DNA from: Paralvinella palmiformis | Taxonomy: Eukaryota; Annelida; Polychaeta; Terebellida; Alvinellidae | DNA length: 64,000 nt | Assembly (NCBI GenBank): GCA_025642065.1 | Contig: JAODUP010000462.1 | Coordinates: 52,501 to 116,500, forward strand | Direction of reading: 5' to 3' | Part shown: positions 11,298-24,058 of the stretch, in pieces | Position numbering within the stretch: the first letter of the stretch is position 1 | Layout: each line of letters begins with the position of its first letter | Made by a program: the position numbers and the translations under genes | The notes under the pieces: model-generated | Database searches by the model: none | What the model saw: only the letters and a program-made list of their open reading frames with translations | Told to the model about the DNA's origin: nothing

Positions 11298-14200
11298 AGT
11301 ATGCACCTGTATGAACTATTAGAGACAATATTTTAAAGTATTGGTATAATTATGTCAAGACTAGTCATATCATTTACATATAAATCATATAGCCACTCAA
11401 GTATGTTATCCACGAGTTGTTGCGATATCAAAACATGACCACACTAGCACAGATCTACCAACCACTTACAGTGAGTGGCAATCTTGTGTTTTGGTTATTT
11501 AAAGAAGCCACGATTTTTCAAAGCAAATGGAACATTTCTCATCCACTCATTCCACAGCCACCCCAACACCATCCCTCCCCCGGCCGGTCACAAAACACGG
11601 GACAAACCCCACACAGTCACGACACAAACATATACATTGTGCCTTCCCTGTTATCGCCAGGCTACTTCGGTTAACCTTCAACTATGAATCTATTCAGCCT
11701 CACTGAGTGGATGGCCGTCGATGTATCCTTTAAGACGTCAATACTGAGAAGACGGTATTCGACTGATGGTAGCATTTACCAAATCTTTACCCTCCCCAGA
11801 TGGTATCAGTCCGGAGTGAAGATGAGAATTGATTTTCCAATAATGCCCGAACGCTCGAACTAATGACTTGGGACATCTGGATCTGTGAAAAGAGCTTGTA
11901 TTATGACGAGATCGCGGGGTGGCAGCGGAGAAGGTGATTTAGGGCGACCAAAGATACCGGCTAGCCGTGAACATTTCCAGTGTGTCTTATATACCCTACT
12001 CCCTCCATCTCACCAATGTTGTAGGATCTGACATAAATTAGCCCAGGACACAGTTTTCTCCGCACCATACAGAATACGTGACAGAGTCTAGGAGAGATTA
12101 ACCTCAAATACACTTACCTATAAAAATATGAATTTTAATATTCATGTATTTTTATGACCAGTCACATTCAAGGTTAATTTGTGGCTGGACAAAATGAATT
12201 ATCCTAGAATAGGATCATTCTTAAAAATACGGGGTGAAATATACAATTATCATTTGAATGTATAATATAAGGGTATCTTTCACGTAACAAATAATTGAAG
12301 AAGTGTTGAAGACGTAACAAATAATTGTATTTCTTCAAGTGTTGAAGAAATAAAATAATTTTAACTTAAGATACACTCGCGAAAATGATTGACACAATTT
12401 TCTTCTAAAAATAGATACTTCTAAAAAGCATCAGATGGCATTAAGATGCTTTTAAGCTAATTTCATCACTTACATTTTTACAACAATACTTATAATACCA
12501 AACTTATAAAGCGCTCTTTCCATATTTAAAGCCTGTTCACAATACTACCAAGAAGTTCAATCTCAGAGCTAAAACAGCCTGATTTCTGTGAGTTACAACA
12601 ATATCATAAAAGTATATTTAGCCAATATCTCATACTCATTTTCTCAATCCCTAGATCTGGATATTGGTAAAAGTAGCCTCGATATTCGGTAGTATTATTT
12701 TAAGTATATGGCCTGGAGTCTGACATCCTAACAGTTGGAGACAGGTCGTTAAAATGCTAGTCTAAGATATATAATTTTGCCATATCTTATGGTAAAACGG
12801 TTTTAACCCAGAAGGGCGGGTTAAACTGGCCAACCCTAGGCTATACGTCATCTGGTCAAACGAGTCAATGCGTACCACACGCAACATATACAACATTACT
12901 ATCAGTCAAACTAACGGACAGTCGTTTGGACAAAATGACGTCATGATTGCCAGCCGCCCCAGTTCAGCGATGCGAGTTAAGCGATGTTCGATGCTAAATG
13001 ACAGAAAGTTACTCACACAGAGACACCAAACAAAACCATTTTGCGATCAAACATTCCGCATCGGAGTGTCAAAACTCTGATAATCGCCCAGGGCAATTGA
13101 GCCCCGTGGGTTGTGGACGACAACAAACTAGGAGGTCTCCAGCTCGAACGCAACAAACGGCTGCTAATCATTCACGTGACCATTTGTTCATTCAGCCGGA
13201 CATGTCAATATCCCATGGTTTCGGCAGATTCAACTTTCAGCACGTCACAACCTCACGCCATTCACAGACACAGTCTTCAAGCGTCTTCATCTGACAACCA
13301 TGAGGCCATGTCGACACGCGTTACTAATAAAACTGACCTTAAAATATGGAAGGAATGAGAGCTTCGCATAAAAGTTAAGTACCAGCCTAGAGTACAATGT
13401 CGGGGAATATACGCGTGGAGTAAAAAGTGTAATAATTTTCATGTCAATAACAAATATGAAGAAAAAAGTGACAAGCACGTGTTTAGCACTTTACTCTAAT
13501 GTTTCACACCCCACAATTATTAAATTATTAGCAAAATACTCGGTTCTATACAGTCAGTGTCCTCAAACAATCCAGACATTAACGTGACAATGATGTCTGG
13601 ATAGCCATTTTCACGCGTGTTTTGTCCATTTGAGAAGGTGAGAATAACCAGATCAGATACTTTAGGATAGTCAGTCAATACTTTGTTGTATTCTGATGTA
13701 GATGACGTGATACAATTGTGTTAATCAAGTTAGAATGATGAATTGTTGACTACTGATAACACCGATGCCACCACGTTGCCCAAATGGACGCCACTTCGCA
13801 TTTATTCATACACCGTAAATCCCACCCCAAACAGGAATTATGCTCATAATTAAATGGACGTTTTATTACGATGTCAGACGCTGTGACCCGGTTATGACAT
13901 GATAACTGTCTTATTTCTTTGAAGGGGGGGGGGTTGAAACGCCATCGTGGGACACCACCCCGGCTTGTGATTCACCTCGTGGCATTTTGCTGTCACCTCC
14001 AATTTCTCTCTAACGGAGTAAGATTTTCATTTCAGTAACCTTTGTGCTCGAGACATAGCACTGTGTTGATTCAGTATGGAAATACAGCAATTTTATATGG
14101 AAATATTTGCTCTGGTTGTAATTGATAAAACGGAAATAATAGCCGTGATTTGAGACACAATTAAGCATGCAGAATTAGTTTATGGTCAGAGAGCGACGTC

Positions 14201-14504
14201 TGATGGAAGGTGGCGAATGGATTAACGGCGCCACACGAACAGATGAAAATAATCCACATGAATTTCTGTTTGTATTAATGTGCAATTAAACTCAAAGCTT
14301 CACCGACATACTTGGTAATTAGTGATCACTGGCAATCGTTTGGGATATGACAAATACAGGTTCTGTTAAAATATCTTCAGTTCAAATAATTGGGAGCAAT
14401 CATCCCCACATTGTACCCACTTTTGTAGTAGACTGGATCAAATTAAAATGGAGCCATAACTGTGGTATCAAATTATATTTACCACACACATGCTCAGATG
14501 TGTG

Positions 14505-14508
<4 letters not shown>

Positions 14509-14540
<32 letters not shown>
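14509..14540 (+). repeat. (TA)n microsatellite
   Basis: Perfect TA run of about 32 bp. Confidence 0.97.
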
Positions 14541-14548
<8 letters not shown>

Positions 14549-14790
14549 TTGGTGACCAAAAGGGCAGGAAAAGGCAAACGACAGATAGCAGACTATTTCT
14601 TGTAGAAATGGATATTAAAATGAGATTCCTTCTGTCTAGGATCAGCTAAATATTTATACGTCAGTTAAAGTTATATTTCGCATCCAGACAAATGAAATGT
14701 TCGCAAACTTTGATTAACATTTTTTTATTGAAAATGTGTGCCACATTTTGTAATTTCCGTGACCCAATTAGGTCATTATCCTGATATGTT

Positions 14791-14970
14791 CAGGGCATTA
14801 CGCTGATGCAGTGATAAGAGCACTGCGTTGTAAACCTCCAAGTTCCAGGTTCGAATCTGGCTCATAGCTGTGTCTGTGGGATATGTTTGCTTCAAGTAGA
14901 TGATGCCTCTAGACCATATGTTCCAGATGAGACCAGCACGGAGGCTAGACAACTCAACTCAACTCAACTG
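14791..14970 (+). mobile_element. SINE family B with AACTC tail
   Basis: tRNA-like head GCTGATGCAGTGATAAGAGC, B box CAGGTTCGAATCTGG, body GTGTCTGTGGGATATGTTT, end GAGACCAGCACGGAGGCTAG, then (AACTC)3. Confidence 0.8.
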
Positions 14971-15885
14971 GCTGTTGGTATTCCATATGTTCACTGGATG
15001 ACTTGGCCAGAAAGGCATACCTCACTCCGAGTACTTCATCCTGACTACCTCACCCCGAGTACCCCATCCTGAGCTAGTTGGGTTAGATGGTGATGTGATG
15101 TGGATTGTCAGCACGTTAAATGAGAACAACAAATGGCATACCACCTAGGGAGTTGACAAAAGTGATGAAGTGTACGGGTGACATTGAGTAAATATCAGTG
15201 ACATCTTAAAGGCTGAAGACCACAATCAGTGACTTGTTAAAAATAGTAATCAATAACATAAAATCAAATGTACCACCACATGTCTGTGTGTGTGCGTGTG
15301 CGCGCGCGTGTGTCATACCTACGTTCCAAGTGACTGTTTCAACAGTCACACCTGTGACACATATGATTGAGAGGTGCCACTCTTCAGGGAAATATTTCCA
15401 ATAAATACATGTAATATCTTGAACATGATTCTATCCTAATGACATTCTTTTTGTCAACAGTGTACCGATTTAAAGTCTGATTAGTTGTAACTGGATGATA
15501 AATAAATTGAATGTTCTACCTACATTATGGGAATGTTACCCGTCTATGAGATGGAAGAACGTGTAAACAATAACAGTTTGGAGAGATGTTGTCACTGATC
15601 ATAATTGAGTGACATCTATATGTCACCCAAAACGACGTTACGTACAGTAAAACGTGCCTTGCTAACCACCTGCCTTAGCCGATATCCAGGCAGCAGCCTG
15701 GTAGTTGAAATTCACATTAGACTAGAACCTGTCTTGAAAGACCACCTGAGCAAGAAATCAATTATTCATATCCAGCTAGTGAGTAAGTCTGGTTTAACTA
15801 CCTTATTGGCACAAAACATTCTCTTGGGCACCTGATGGCTAAAAAGGGCAACCTTTGCGAACATAGTGTAGGGTTTATAAATGGA

Positions 15886-15996
15886 TTGAGATGAAGTGAA
15901 AGACGAAACACCATTTTGACATAACCCAGCTGGGATTTGAACCCAGGTGCTATACATCTGTAGCCAGCCATGGTACCAGTTAGGCAATGGAAGTGC
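15886..15996 (-). mobile_element. SINE family A (head type 2), 5' fragment
   Basis: Minus-strand copy: head ending GGTTCAAATCCCAGCTGGGT, A-box region TTGCCTAACTGGTACCATGG, and the start of the body GTTTCGTCTTTCACTTCATC. The 3' body and tail are missing. Confidence 0.75.
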
Positions 15997-16088
15997 CTAT
16001 CAATACCTGAAGAGTGCACTATACAATTCTGCTATGGGGTGATGAACAGCACATTACCTATTGTGTCCCTTTAGTCACATCTCCACAA

Positions 16089-16200
16089 TGAGTGAGTGAG
16101 TGCTTTGTTTATCCTGACCTCTGACATACACAGTATGACCAAGTGATGACAGACTAGGTAAACATCCCACAAACACAGTTATGAGTCGGATTGGAATGCG
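16089..16200 (-). mobile_element. SINE family B, 3' fragment
   Basis: Reverse complement ends in ATAAACAAAGCACTCACTCA, the family B tail, preceded by the family B body (CTGTGTTTGTGGGATGTT). The tRNA head is missing. Confidence 0.65.
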
Positions 16201-16221
16201 CAATATGTATAAATTAGGTAT

Positions 16222-16310
16222 AGCAAATTGAAACATCCTTCAGGCACAGCCTTACTGGAGTTTCGACCCGGATGCTAGATGGCCAAGCATAGTACCAGAG
16301 TATGTGGCAG
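16222..16310 (-). mobile_element. SINE family A (head type 2), 5' fragment
   Basis: Minus-strand fragment with B-box-like ATCCGGGTCGAAACTCC and body start AAGGATGTTTCAATTTG; it lies just beside the family B fragment. Diverged. Confidence 0.5.
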
Positions 16311-18321
16311 GAGAACAAGGAAACAAGTACTCTAGGGTTAGCATAGGTCGGCATATTGCACATCAGGGCAGTATCCAGACTTCAGCTATCCCACAATGTG
16401 TTGGGAATGCCACCCCCACCATTCTATACTGATTTATATGTGGGTGGCTCACACTGTAACAGAGTTTATGTACTCAGGCCAAAACACGGATACAGCGGAC
16501 AGTCAGTGTGCCGCTATATTTTGCTTACAGGCAGATGCTATAAACAACTGTTATTATAACCAAATACTCAAAATAAAGCCTCCAAATGTTTGTACGTTCT
16601 CACCAGAAATATTAATTGTCTCTACTCCGTCTTTTGTTAATAGTCCATGAAACTAAGGATCGGCTGCTAATCTAAGTGCTAGTCTAGCTCTACCAACATG
16701 TCATACAGTTTGGATCAGTCTATATCGCATACTCCTGTGTTAGTTGAGATGGTGCTGAAGAACACAAATCATCCTGCATTAAAACCACACGGCATTTAAC
16801 ATCTAACTGTCCATCGAAATGTTACGCAGAAATTGAATGAAATAAAATGCTACCTAACAAAATCAGAGAGAGAATAAATTTCCGGCTTCAGGTACGAGCA
16901 TAAAACGCTTTTATAACAAAGCGCATAAACTAATATAAAACTAGAGGACAGTTTATGAGGTTAAACAACCAGTTTTATGGGAACATCCAAAACTAACAGC
17001 AGTCAATCTCCGAGGACTTGTTATTTGTCTAAAAATACAGCTATCTCTTTTATGACAGCATAAAACGTCAATGTTTGGTATAAACTGGCAAATGTCAAAC
17101 TTGTACCACCAACACACACACAATCAAGCTTCTTACGGCTTATAGCTGGAAGTTATATGACAGACAAATAGTGACACAGGCGCCAGATAGGTCATTGTCT
17201 TTAATGCTCCCACACTACATCTAAACATTTATCAGCATTTGCCTTAAGTCACCCACAGCTTTCCCAAATAGAGTCCCCCCCACATGTATTCACGTGCTTT
17301 ATTATATCGTACATATCGTAAAAAGAATTCACATTGCGAGTCTGAACTGTACTTAAAAGTATCCAAAGACTACAAGTCATCTTGAACCAGTATTTTCTAC
17401 GTCTAATACACAGTTTGTATGTCTTATCCAACACCAGTATTCAGACACACAATGTTTTAAGTGACTTGGCCCACTATTTATGCACTTACCAATATTCAAT
17501 AGTTCTCTTCCTGGTATCGCTATAAGTATTCGCAAAATATGTCCTCCTCCTTAATGTCAGTATTTACACATTACATCCCATATTAGAGTACTCCCATTAA
17601 TACCAGTATTCACATATTACACCACATTTACGACCACAAAATATGAATCCCCAAACAACGGCAGTCATTATTTAAACGTCACGCCGGATTCAACAGTAGT
17701 GTTTACAAATAAAAACACATCCTTCATTTTGTACAATTAATCACTCACCAGTGTTCACACAATATATGGCCTCGACGTGGCACACGTATTGACGTAACTG
17801 CGATATTTTTCACGACGCCACTCAGTATTTCAAACCCCACAACGGCAGCGATTACGACCTGGAACCGCACTGGCGTAATTACACGGTAATTTCACGCCAT
17901 TTCTGTAGCCGCTTATCATATTGTTAATTATGGCCATTTTGGCTCGATTAGCTACAGCGCCTGGCACTTAGTCTCCACACACAATATCCCGGATAATCAG
18001 CCTTCTTTATGGCATTTAGATACACCGGGCTCCTCAGCCAACACCAGCGGATGAAAAAGCAATCAGTAAATGTTCACTGAACTAGAAATAGCTAACATGG
18101 CCAGACGGGTGGCAGCAATTCCCGATTTTAAAGCAGTTATTCAGTTTCTTGAAATGTAAATACAAAATAACATGTCGGCAGATGTAGATATTGTCGGCTT
18201 TTGCGTAAATAGCTAATGATATAATTTCTTCTGGCACACGGTAGTTAGTTAGTGTATTGCATGAAATAATTTGCACTTCTAAATTTGTTAATGGTACATT
18301 ACTCTACTTCATCTGGATAGA

Positions 18322-18359
18322 ATATATATATACGTGTGTGCGCGCGCGCACATATGCAT
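18322..18359 (+). repeat. Alternating purine-pyrimidine tract near an exon
   Basis: 38 bp of TA, CG/TG and GC steps without interruption, about 70 bp past the donor of the RLRTEN exon. Confidence 0.9.
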
Positions 18360-18427
18360 TTTAAAAGAAAAACTAGTGTTAGTAAACGTTACAAAAATAA
18401 TTTTAAAATTATGTAAAAATCTCTTAC

Positions 18428-18481
18428 CTTTTCCAAGTTGTCAATTCTCTGTCTTAATAATCTGTTCTCTGTTCTTAATCT
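18428..18481 (-). CDS. EVI5: EVI5-like protein, coiled-coil exon (RLRTENRLLRQRIDNLEK)
   Basis: 54-bp exon of exactly 18 codons, RLRTENRLLRQRIDNLEK, phase 0 at both ends. The acceptor is TTTGTTCTAACAG and the donor is GTAAGA. The RLRTENRLL(K/R)QRI..LEKE block is one of the most conserved parts of the EVI5/EVI5L coiled coil, and it follows directly on EEQVEL(R) of the previous exon, as it should. It is too short to stand out as an open frame and is recognisable only from its splice sites and motif. A 38-bp alternating purine-pyrimidine tract (18322-18359) lies about 70 bp past its donor. Confidence 0.9.
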
Positions 18482-19162
18482 CTGTTAGAACAAAGAGCAT
18501 ACGCTTAGTAAACCTGTCAATATAGGAACACGCACGCACGCACGCACACAAGCATAAACTCCATATAAGGCAAATACTGGTAATGCAGTGCGTGATGTTA
18601 CATTTATAGTTATTACAACTTTTACATACATGTGTATATAACATATATTCATACTAGTAAATACATATATTACATGGTGTAGATATATCAGAACCGGAAT
18701 GTATCAGAACCGGAATAGATTTACCCCACAGACCAAGTCATGCCAATCCTTAACAGTATGGTCTGGATGGCATGACTCATGCTTCAATAAATTTAATGTA
18801 ACATATATTTTCGTTTACGACTCCTACAGAAAATGACCAGACACGCCGCTACTGTTCAATATGTCACACATTTAAAGTAGTATATTGTGGTTGGCTTTAT
18901 CTTGATTTGTGACCGGTTTTGTATTTGGAATCAATGTTCACCAGTTTTAGTACAGCCATAACACTTTCAGTTAATTGCAGTGTTGGTTGTTTTATATTGG
19001 TTGTTCACTTTGAGATGGTGTAGTAGTAATAGTAGTAGTAGTAGTAATAGTAGTAATGCAATTTACAAAAGAACTATTTTTATTGGAATGCCAGAGACAT
19101 CTTGGAACACTTGATCACACAATAAGACACCATCTGATGGTTTGTGAGTGTGAGAAACAATG

Positions 19163-19202
<40 letters not shown>
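19163..19202 (+). repeat. (CA)20 microsatellite
   Basis: Perfect CA run inside the 1.3-kb intron. Confidence 0.97.
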
Positions 19203-19204
<2 letters not shown>

Positions 19205-19624
19205 TTACTTTAGAGTAATACACCAAATAAGGTGTGTGTAAAAACCCAATAAGCTATTTAGATTATTCAATTATTTATCGATGAAAGCAACCTTGAACAG
19301 AGCGAGTTTCTAGAACAAATTAAAACTTGTCGAGAGATCAGATATTTCTAATATCCATCGACAACTTGTTTAATAAAGTGGGAGCTGCGACGCTTAATCT
19401 GACAATCGCCATATGACTTGAGCTGAGAGATGCAGACACCTGCACTGGTATCTGACTAGTAGTGTACACCAGTTTCTAACAGACACCAGTTCGCGTAGAA
19501 ATTCATGATATATTATGACATACGTAAATGTACCCCTCACTGTATAAACGTTTATGGCATTAATCATTTCAGCAAGACACAACAAAATATATTTATTTCC
19601 ACATGTTCTCCATAAATGTAACAA

Positions 19625-19733
19625 GGCGAATTGAAATATGAAACATCCTTCAGAAATAGGCTGGCTGGGATATGAACCCGGGTACTATAGATATGTGGCC
19701 AACGGCGCTACCAGTTATATCAAGGAGGCACCA
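19625..19733 (-). mobile_element. SINE family A (head type 2), 5' fragment
   Basis: Minus-strand copy inside the 1.3-kb intron: TAACTGGTAGCGCCGTTGGC, TACCCGGGTTCATATCCC, then GAAGGATGTTTCATATTTC. The 3' body is absent. It lies only 83 bases downstream of the LEKEY exon's donor. Confidence 0.75.
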
Positions 19734-19815
19734 CTATTAGGTTATGAGATCTACCTTACATTTAGACTACTTTTTGTTCATCGTACTTCCCTCACTCTTT
19801 ACTCCAGATACTTAC

Positions 19816-19876
19816 TCTAAGCTCCACCTGTTCTTCTTGTTCTTTGGTCTTAAGTGCATTGTACTCTTTCTCCAAT
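19816..19876 (-). CDS. EVI5: EVI5-like protein, coiled-coil exon (LEKEY...EEQVELR)
   Basis: 61-bp exon. The acceptor is TTTTATCTTTTCAG (pyrimidine-rich) and the donor is GTAAGT (consensus). It starts with the single base A that completes the lysine codon split by the previous phase-2 intron, then encodes 20 residues, LEKEYNALKTKEQEEQVELR. This matches the LEKEY..(I/L)KTKE.EEQVE pattern that I recognise at the start of the long coiled coil of EVI5. It ends in phase 0 at an AGA codon. The exon lies about 44 kb downstream of the preceding recognised exon and 1.33 kb upstream of the next. The heptad-like, Glu/Lys-rich composition fits a coiled coil. The call rests on motif recognition plus exact phase agreement with both neighbours. 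Confidence 0.88.
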
Positions 19877-19950
19877 CTGAAAAGATAAAAAAACATAGAC
19901 ATCATGTTTTTTTCTGCCTTGGACCTCTCGTCATCTTTGTTTAAACACCA

Positions 19951-20487
19951 TATCGAGCCGTGATGGCGCAGTTAGTTAATTAGAGCGTAGGACTCGTAGC
20001 CGAAGGGTCGCGGGTTAGAGACTCCGCAGCTGCAATGCCGTCATGTGGCGACTGGTTCACTCATCCATAAAAATGAGATCCCGACAGCACGTGATGGGCG
20101 TGTTTGAAAAGAGCGCTTTGTGCCCACAATGGCAGCATGCGTTGTATGCTGCCTTGGTAGCTGAGATGTGTGCTGGATTGGAAGACGTCTGAACCGGTGA
20201 TAATAATATTGTAAAGCGCCTTAGATGGTGATGATGATAATTGATGTTTTACGGCCACTTTGTGCGCACGGTAGGCTAAATGGGCCGAGCGACCTCCAAA
20301 GGTAATGAAGCGAAGTCAAAGATGAAACACGTTTCAGATATCCCCACGCCGAGATTCGAACTTAGGTGGTAGTAATCTGTAGTCCAACGCGCTACCAACT
20401 AGACCACGGAGGGGCCCATAAAGCGCATTAGAGCAGCTATTTAGCTGGATAGGGCGCTATATAAATGTCACATATTATATACTCCTG
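19951..20487 (+). mobile_element. SINE family C, interrupted by a nested SINE
   Basis: The tRNA-like head starts near 19957 (GATGGCGCAGTTAGTTAATT, then GGGTCGCGGGTTAGAGACTC), with a body of about 180 bp and a 3' end GCGCTATATAAATGTCACAT after the insertion. It is flanked by identical 12-bp direct repeats gtttaaacacca (19939-19950 and 20488-20499), a clear target-site duplication. A family A SINE is inserted at 20226-20418. This is the only full family C copy I see. Confidence 0.85.
20226..20418 (-). mobile_element. SINE family A (head type 1) nested in SINE family C
   Basis: Full minus-strand family A element: head GTGGTCTAGTTGGTAGCGCG, B box GTTCGAATCTCGG, body and ATC tail. It is flanked by taaagcgccttaga (20212-20225) and taaagcgcattaga (20419-20432), a 14-bp target-site duplication with one mismatch made from family C sequence. 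Confidence 0.92.
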
Positions 20488-21169
20488 GTTTAAACACCAC
20501 GTATTCCTGACTTAATGATGATGTTTTTAACACCTTCAACTTATTTACGAGTCCTCGTAATAAATGTAAAATGTGTCCCTTAAATCCAAATGGCTCAACT
20601 AATAAATTAATGCTAAGTCGTTGTCAATGGAAGATGCCATCGTTTCAAAAGGAATAAAGTCTGCACGTCGTTCAAATGTAATAAAAACTCTGAAAGTAAT
20701 TATCATTCTGCAATGCCGTACACCATTTCATGTTGCCTTTATTATTATGTACGAGTCATAAAACAGTTGAAAGAAATCTGATAAAAGATAAGTCACACAC
20801 AGTAAAGACAACGTGAGAGCGGAGTGTGATGTCGTCTGTGGTTAATTCTAACTGTACAGTGAAATAATGAACTCAACTAATATAATTAGCAGAATTGAAG
20901 TCACCAGTTATTATAACCCACAAAGAAAAAATACTGAAATACACATTATAGTTTACTGACCTTAATACTCTACACAGTGACATATTAGTGGCGATTACAA
21001 AAACAGTGAAAGGACAAGGAGTGCTGGGCAAATTTTGTCATATTTAAGAATCTTTCTTGATTTGGATGAAGTACGGTGTGATTCTCAGCCCAACTGTTGG
21101 GGTTGTTTTATTTCAACGTGTAATTGTTCAGTCTACAGAACGCGTGGATGTGGTACCACTGCGAATGCT

Positions 21170-21370
21170 GGCTCAGTAGTGAGTAGATGTGTATGCAGTG
21201 TGTGGGATCAAGTCACAGATGGGCTTCTATGTGTAGGATGTTTCATCCACAAATTAAAGGCTTCAGTATTGCATATGTCTGAGGTCGAACCAGCACATGA
21301 ACTAAACAACGGGCTTACCTTCACTCGCTCGCTTGCTTGCTCACTCATTCACGCACTCACTCACTCACTC
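21170..21370 (+). mobile_element. Possible SINE family B, diverged
   Basis: Resembles the family B 3' half (TAGGATGTTTCATCCAC; ATATGTCTGAGGTCGAACCA; CTAAACAACGGGCTTACCTT) and ends in a TCAC-type tail that runs into 21384. The head is hard to recognise. Confidence 0.4.
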
Positions 21371-23497
21371 AACCAACCAACCATCCATCTACTCAACCTC
21401 AAACCCCAAATCCCCCCAGTCGTATGTCCCGGATATGACCCGAGCCGAAACAACTAAAAATTAATTCAACTCAAACCTCGGATGATAATGATGTGAATAT
21501 CAAATGATTTATGGATATCTTCAGTTATTAACATATTAATACAGCTTTCATGAAGATTAACTAAAGACCTAATATTTCTGCCAACACACACACACACACA
21601 CCCGCGCGCACGCACACACACACACACACTGTCACACCCTGTGAGCACCCTTCTACACACCTACGTTGGCAATAAAACCCTCTGACCGATGACATCACTA
21701 ATACAGATTATGACAGCCAGCTCCATAACTCAACATAATGACATCCAGAAAGAGAGAGAGAGATCACGAGTGGTCGGGTGGTGGTGAGAGGTGGAAGTGA
21801 GAGATGTGACTGTCGCAGCCGTCTGAGTACCGGAGACCACAGACAATAAGATCATCACCGAGCAGGTATATCATCCCGCTGTCATAGTGTATATTACCAG
21901 GCCACACCACGGTAACCGTACCGATTTAATGCTACACCGTCGCCGAAGTGCTCCCATTAGAACTGGTCTGAAACGACAAACGGTACCAGACACTGTCAGC
22001 GAACTGTTCCCATCTGAAGTACTTCGGGGGAAACAACGAGAATTCCGACATGAGGATATCAGAAGATTTATCGGTGGACTGTGCTCGGTACATGACTGGG
22101 ACAGCTAATTTGTGGTTTACGGATCTGTGTACATTGTGTACGTCCTCATTAAGATTTAGTGATCAAAGTTTATGTCACGATTAATGACGTCACGGCTGGA
22201 TAAGTGTTAAGATTACAGCGATTTTATTACGTAATTGAACGTCGGAGACAAAATGGATGTAGATGGTCACAGAACGCAGCACAACATCTTGACAAAAGAT
22301 TGGATGGCAACATTTTGTGACTGCTTCATCGAAAGTATACCGTCAGTGCAGTTGCGAATGATAATAAATTGTAAAGTGATGTTTGGATAAAATGCCCCAA
22401 ACTGGCACCTTTTTCGACACACACACACACACAAACACACATTCTGCAATCATCCATCTAGCTTGCATTGACATCCATTCAATTTCTCAACTCCTAGAGG
22501 GAACTTTGAGACCCGACCATGGGACCTTCAGATAAACATCTACCACACTCTCATCCTACTATTATTAGGCAACATTTCAGTGTGACCATTGTGTGTGTGT
22601 GTGTGTGCGTGCGTGTATGTATGTGTGCGTGCGTGTACTCATCTTAGGGAAGAGCTAACCAACCACTATATCAGACATATAATCATAGAGAAAGTGAAGT
22701 TCAAAACAGGATATTCCTACACACCCGATAGTACGATACAGGTTTTTCAAATAGGCTTCGGCTGAAAACAAGACAGATGGATAAGAGTGGCAACTGGATC
22801 ACAAACGTCGATGTCCTTTCCAGAAAAAAAAAACAATCCGTATGGATAATCCAGAGCCAAACTTAATCCACACCGTCATGATCTAGATACAAATGGACAA
22901 ATCTCTGTTATAACTATTATTCTCTTACTTAAAACATCAAGTTTCATCAATCTACTGATGTTAATCTACCAGCTTTACATCCGTCAACTGGTGAAGCATC
23001 ATGTTCCCATTTCAGGTCCTACACTAGTGACATCTAGTGGAGAGAATTGCCTGCGGAGTTTTTTTTAAGAGTGGCCTAGTGTTAAGCGTAAAGTAGGGGT
23101 TGGGAGAGGGGGTGCATTAGGATGAACCATGCTTCCCCACAGTACACTATCTTTTGTCTTTAAAGAGTGACTTATCGCACAAATTACCCACCCAGCTCCC
23201 AGAATTTTTCGCAGTACATCCGTGTTTCCTAACATTTTCCCAGTGTCAGATACATCCCACAAGACGCCATAACAATCTATGTTTAGTTTCTATAATTATA
23301 TTCATTTATTCCCAGAAAACACCCATCAATCTCCAGATGACAGATGCTCTTAAGTGTTTAAAAAAAATATAAATAATATTTATAGTCCACGATCCAACTG
23401 TTCAGGATTTTACATTTTCATCAGGACCAACATTTTACTTTAATTCTCTCCATGCTCCCAACCTAGAATCTTGATATGTTACAGTACATCTCCAAGA

Positions 23498-23639
23498 GTC
23501 GAGTTGGTCTATTTAACCTCAGTGCATGTCATACCTGGGACATATGATTAAAGGGCAACTCCCAAAGTCATATTCCACAAATTCAATTATAATACACAAA
23601 CCTACTGGTTTACAGCACAGGGGTCTAACGACTGTGCCC
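23498..23639 (-). mobile_element. SINE family B
   Basis: Minus-strand copy: AGTCGTTAGACCCCTGTGCT, AACCAGTAGGTTTGTG, ATATGACTTTGGGAGTTGCC, TATGTCCCAGGTATGACATG. It follows the family B order but is diverged and without its tail. Confidence 0.6.
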
Positions 23640-23960
23640 TCCCCCCGAAGTAAAGGAGGATACTTTTTCTAGCCATCAGAAAGCTGCAATCCACAATCAG
23701 AGATGCTCCTTTATGGCAATATAAAAATACAACATCTAGTTAGTGGATTCTAACTGAGTAAGTCCAACTTTCTTGCCGACTACCATACCATTTAGCCATT
23801 GTGACCAAGTTTCCAAACAAACAACAATTTACGTCAGTAGTCTGACGTCATTTCTGTAGCTAAGGTCTATATTATTGTTACACTCGACAAAGGTACGTAT
23901 GTTTGTTCACGCAACAAAGCCGCTCCAATAGTACACTTGGTACTGAGCGTGATGTTTCAT

Positions 23961-24058
23961 CGGGTCATCGCGCTTCCCCAGGGGATTCCCCCACAGCCAA
24001 ATGTCCTATAGCTGGGACCAGTACGGAGTACGGAGGGTAAATAAACCACTCATTCACT
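23961..24058 (+). mobile_element. SINE family B, 3' fragment
   Basis: Family B 3' end: TATAGCTGGGACCAGTACGG, GGGTAAATAAACCACTCATT. Only the body end and the start of the ACTC tail remain. A tRNA-like minus-strand scrap may follow at 24121-24190. Confidence 0.55.

Larger units (their letters stand above)
4090..18427 (-). other. EVI5-like intron, 14.3 kb
   Basis: Phase-0 intron from GTAAGA (18427 leftwards) to ATCTAG (ending 4090). It carries several SINE copies, one LINE remnant (8250-8385) and many simple repeats. Stretches 4100-5150, 5900-7070, 9700-10730, 11700-14500 and 16330-18300 show only AT-rich unique sequence and short simple repeats. 12860-13360 is somewhat GC-richer and contains a perfect TGACGTCA at 12936-12943, but no convincing exon. 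Confidence 0.8.
18482..19815 (-). other. EVI5-like intron, 1.3 kb
   Basis: Phase-0 intron from GTAAGT (19815 leftwards) to CTAACAG (ending 18482). It contains a family A SINE fragment, a (CA)20 tract and a short AGT-repeat run at 19022-19056. A small inverted pair around 18733-18782 (aagtcatgcc / ggcatgact) is also visible. Nothing else is recognised. Confidence 0.8.

Noticed and set aside
21035..21457. 140-codon plus-strand open frame with His/Ser/Leu repeats at its end
   Set aside because: It overlaps a probable family B SINE and its ACTC-type tail; cysteine-rich start not recognisable as a domain.
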